15,171 nt of DNA from DATLFS01 sp035540935. Lineage in GTDB: Bacteria; Actinomycetota; CADDZG01; WHSQ01. The position numbers and the translations under genes are program-made. Below the pieces are notes generated by a model. It saw only the letters and a list, made by a program, of their open reading frames with translations, had not been told where the DNA came from and made no database searches. Each line of letters opens with the position of its first letter. Position 1 is the stretch's first letter. Of the stretch, positions 13,391-15,171 are shown in pieces. Location of the stretch: assembly GCA_035540935.1 (NCBI GenBank), contig DATLFS010000019.1, positions 1-15,171 on the forward strand, in the 5' to 3' direction.

Positions 13391-14169
13391 TGGTGGGTCA
13401 CAGCGTCTCCTCGCGGCGCATCACGTGGGCGATCGCGTCGCGGAGCCTGATGCTCATACCGAGGGTTCTCTCGACCTTCATCCCGTCGCTCGTGATGCCG
13501 GTCTTCCTCACGATCGCGATGGCAGGCGCCTTCTCGGGACTGGTTCTGCTTCCCGCGTTCCCCGCGGAGAAGGCGCTGGACTGGTTCATCCCGATGACCA
13601 CCGTGCAGGGCGCCGCGTTCGCAGGGATCACCACCGGGATGGGCCTCGCCCGCGACCTCGACTCCGGCTTCTACGACCGCCTCCTTCTGAGTCCGGCGAC
13701 CCGCGGGGCTCTGCTTGCGGGGCCGATCGTCGCGTCGGTCCTGCGCGCGACGATCCCGCTCACGCTGCTCGTGGTGATAGCGGTCGTCTCCGGCGCGACG
13801 TTCCACGCCGGTGCCGCGACCGTCGTGACCCTCGCACTCGCGAGCTTCGGTATCGCCCTCGTAGCGGGCGCGTGGTCGGTCGGTCTCGCGCTTCGTTTCA
13901 AGACCCAGCAGGTCGCGCCCTTGATGCAGACCGGTGTCTTCCTCGCGATCTTCCTCTCGACCGCGCAGATGCCGCTCGAATACCTGACGGGATGGCTGCA
14001 CGCGGTGGCGCGCGTTAATCCGATGACGAACGTGCTTGCGCTGGCACGAGAGGGCTTCCTCGGGGAGATCACCTGGGACGGAACCTGGCCGGGCCTCGTC
14101 TCACTCGCAGCGATGGCGGCGCTGACGCTTCTGTTCGCCGCGAGACAGATGAGGAGGGTGATCCCCTGA
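13390..14169 (+). CDS. ABC-2 type transporter permease, second subunit
   Basis: 259 residues. Start ATG 13390 overlaps the previous stop (TGATG); GGAG lies 8 bases before it. Membrane segments appear at about 22-50, 60-80, 105-130, 135-160, 170-190 and near the C-terminus. The coupling loop LARDLDSGFYDRLLLSPATRG corresponds to that of the first permease (ERLLASPAPRG), and VFLAIFLSTAQMPLEYLTGWLHAVARVNPM corresponds in layout to its FFPRDLMSGW...FNPM region, so the two proteins are paralogues that likely pair. Role: second half of the export channel. The frame is open upstream as an antisense-frame artefact of the first permease. The next gene starts after a 51-bp gap, so the ABC operon probably ends here. 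Confidence 0.93.
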   Translation: MVGHSVSSRRITWAIASRSLMLIPRVLSTFIPSLVMPVFLTIAMAGAFSGLVLLPAFPAEKALDWFIPMTTVQGAAFAGITTGMGLARDLDSGFYDRLLLSPATRGALLAGPIVASVLRATIPLTLLVVIAVVSGATFHAGAATVVTLALASFGIALVAGAWSVGLALRFKTQQVAPLMQTGVFLAIFLSTAQMPLEYLTGWLHAVARVNPMTNVLALAREGFLGEITWDGTWPGLVSLAAMAALTLLFAARQMRRVIP

Positions 14170-14172
14170 CGA

Positions 14173-14184
14173 TCCGGCGCCGGA
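14173..14184. repeat. Perfect 12-bp palindrome after the ABC operon
   Basis: TCCGGCGCCGGA starts 4 bases after the permease stop and lies just before a possible promoter for the NfeD gene. It could be an operator or a weak terminator stem. The symmetry is exact; function is not shown. Confidence 0.3.
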
Positions 14185-14190
14185 CGTGGA

Positions 14191-14196
14191 TAGGAT
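14191..14196 (+). promoter_or_regulatory. Candidate -10 box for the NfeD-SCP2 pair
   Basis: TAGGAT fits the actinobacterial TAnnnT pattern and lies 24 bases before GTG 14221. A weak CTGACG resembling a -35 element is at 14166-14171, with a 19-base spacing that is longer than usual. Weak evidence. Confidence 0.3.
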
Positions 14197-14220
14197 CCCG
14201 CCGGTAGATCGGACGCGCAG

Positions 14221-14760
14221 GTGGGGGATGAGGTGACGCTGGAAGCGATTTTCTGGATCGCGCTCGGTGGGGGGCTGGCACTCCTCATCCTGTCGCTCCT
14301 CCTCGAGGAGGCGGGCGCGCTGTCCTTCATGTCCGCCGCCGCGATGACCGCCACGCCCGTCGCCTTCACTGCGGCCGCCTCCTTCGGGGCGGGGGGCCTC
14401 GTCGCCCGGCTCGTCTTCGAGATGGGCCGGGCATCGATCGCGGCGGGGGCGGTGACGGCCCTCATCACCGGGGGCTTCACGGCGCTCCTCCTGATGCTGC
14501 TCCGGCGCGAGGAGGTGGTCGACGCGCTGGACCGCTCGAAGCTGATGGGGATGCACGGGACGACGGCGCTCGGTATGGGCCCCGACCGGATCGGGCGTGT
14601 CGCGGTCCAATACGCGGGAATGACCCGCTCGTTGAGAGCCACCAGCCCGGAGCCGATCCCGGCAGGGGAGCGCGTAGTGGTGCAAGACGTCGTCGGGAAT
14701 CTGTTGCGGGTTGCGCCTACGGAGCGCCGATCCTCGCCGGAGGAGGTGAGCGATGAGTGA
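14221..14760 (+). CDS. NfeD-like membrane protein
   Basis: 179 residues from a GTG at 14221; a second in-frame GTG at 14233, preceded by GGGGGATGAG, is an equally good start. Three hydrophobic segments (about 9-28, 44-66 and 73-94) are followed by a soluble C-terminal domain of about 80 residues, with the pattern MHGTTALGMGPDRIGRVAV...IPAGERVVVQDVVGNLLRVAP. This is the OB-fold layout of NfeD proteins (a G-x-A start, RV strand, PxGxxVxVxxVxGNxLxV end). It is the short form without the N-terminal protease-like domain. NfeD proteins usually pair with an SPFH/stomatin gene and are thought to support membrane organisation; no SPFH gene is visible here, where instead an SCP2-domain gene overlaps by 8 bp. 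Homology is from pattern reading only. Confidence 0.82.
   Translation: MGDEVTLEAIFWIALGGGLALLILSLLLEEAGALSFMSAAAMTATPVAFTAAASFGAGGLVARLVFEMGRASIAAGAVTALITGGFTALLLMLLRREEVVDALDRSKLMGMHGTTALGMGPDRIGRVAVQYAGMTRSLRATSPEPIPAGERVVVQDVVGNLLRVAPTERRSSPEEVSDE
14741..14746 (+). promoter_or_regulatory. Ribosome binding site of the SCP2 gene
   Basis: AGGAGG lies 6 bases before ATG 14753 and inside the end of the NfeD gene, so it fixes the SCP2 start and shows that the two genes are translated from one message. Confidence 0.75.
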
Positions 14761-15171
14761 CATCAGCCCCGAGGAATTCGCACAGATGGTCGCCGGCGCG
14801 TCGGACAAGGAGATAGAGGAGCGGGTCCGAGAGCTGGGGACGCGCGCGACACTCGACCGCATCTTCGCCGGGTTCGAGGAACGGTTCCGGCCCGACCGCA
14901 CGGAGGGGGTCGACGCACGCGTCGTCTGGAAGATCGCGACCGACGAGGGCGAGATGCCGTACACCCTCACCATCCGTGACGGGACCTGCCGGGCGACTTT
15001 CGAGGAGGCGGACGATGCCAAGGCCACCCTCCGCGTAAAGCTCGTGCATTTCGTGAAGCTCGTCGCCGGGCAGGCGGACGGGATGAGGTTGCTCCTCACG
15101 CGCAAGCTGAAGGTGGCGGGCGACCTCGGGTTCGTGCAACGCATGCAGACGTTCTTCGACCAGCCCAAGGC
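14753..15171 (+). CDS. SCP2 sterol-binding domain protein, 3'-truncated
   Basis: 139 codons are present before the window ends in mid-gene. It begins MSDISPEEFAQMVAG, an acidic N-terminal helix, followed by the SCP2-type fold: VVWKIATDEGEMPYTLTIRDG, then CRATFEEADDAKATLRVK, a helix LVHFVKLVAGQADGMRLLLTRKLKVAGD and LGFVQRMQTFF. The W-x-I...Y-x-L-x-I-x-DG...A-x-x-x-L...G...L-x-V-x-GD order is the SCP2 signature. Such proteins bind lipids or sterols in a hydrophobic tunnel and often act with acyl-CoA or sterol enzymes. Its ATG overlaps the NfeD stop by 8 bp. The family's usual length is about 100-130 residues, so only a short tail is probably missing. Confidence 0.9.
   Translation, partial: MSDISPEEFAQMVAGASDKEIEERVRELGTRATLDRIFAGFEERFRPDRTEGVDARVVWKIATDEGEMPYTLTIRDGTCRATFEEADDAKATLRVKLVHFVKLVAGQADGMRLLLTRKLKVAGDLGFVQRMQTFFDQPK

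Noticed and set aside
1..15171. CRISPR arrays, tRNA genes, insertion sequences or attachment sites
   Set aside because: Looked for spaced direct repeats, cloverleaf-like segments, transposase motifs and terminal inverted repeats; none was seen by eye.

Overview
The window looks like a piece of chromosome from a GC-rich bacterium, most likely an uncultured member of the Actinomycetota. The pointers are frequent GTG starts, repeated 4-bp GTGA stop/start overlaps, an HU protein without a lysine-rich tail, a DrrA-type ABC exporter and almost no intergenic DNA. This placement is inference; Chloroflexota or Gemmatimonadota cannot be excluded from the sequence alone. I see no tRNA, rRNA, CRISPR array, insertion sequence, integrase or phage gene, so this reads as ordinary chromosome rather than a mobile island.

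Layout, left to right. (1) 1-1095 (+): the C-terminal part of a BBE-type FAD-linked oxidase, cut by the window edge. A strong GC hairpin (1159-1184) separates it from a convergent HU-family gene (1199-1492, -). (2) 1621-2730 (+): a secreted LVIVD-repeat beta-propeller protein whose 3' end overlaps by 17 bp the convergent VWA gene of a MoxR-VWA pair (MoxR 4928-4047, VWA 4045-2714, both -). (3) 4981-7707 (+): a secreted cupredoxin, a flavin reductase-like FMN protein and an AidB-type acyl-CoA dehydrogenase-fold protein, all in one direction. The AidB stop codon directly abuts the stop codon of the next, convergent operon. (4) 11517-7708 (-): a tight four-gene operon encoding a small PUA-like (tentative) protein, an EamA/DMT transporter, a CPA1-type Na+/H+ antiporter and an MFS transporter, joined by GTGA overlaps or a 2-bp gap. 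(5) 11631-14169 (+): a three-gene DrrA-type ABC exporter (one ATPase, two ABC-2 permeases) with overlapping reading frames. (6) 14221-15171 (+): an NfeD-like membrane protein overlapping an SCP2 sterol-carrier-domain protein that runs off the window.

How the genes may work together. The MoxR ATPase and VWA protein form a classical metal-insertion/maturation-type chaperone pair, but without cox dehydrogenase genes in view. The flavin reductase may supply reduced flavin to the AidB-like enzyme. The transporter operon combines proton/cation exchange with two secondary carriers, and the ABC operon is a complete exporter.

No clearly new system stands out. The most interesting points are the flavin reductase-AidB pairing, the cupredoxin lacking a normal axial methionine (with a glutamine in a C-terminal Cys-x-x-Gln-Cys), the PUA-like protein leading a transporter operon, and a hairpin that may terminate the aidB transcript from inside the convergent MFS coding sequence.
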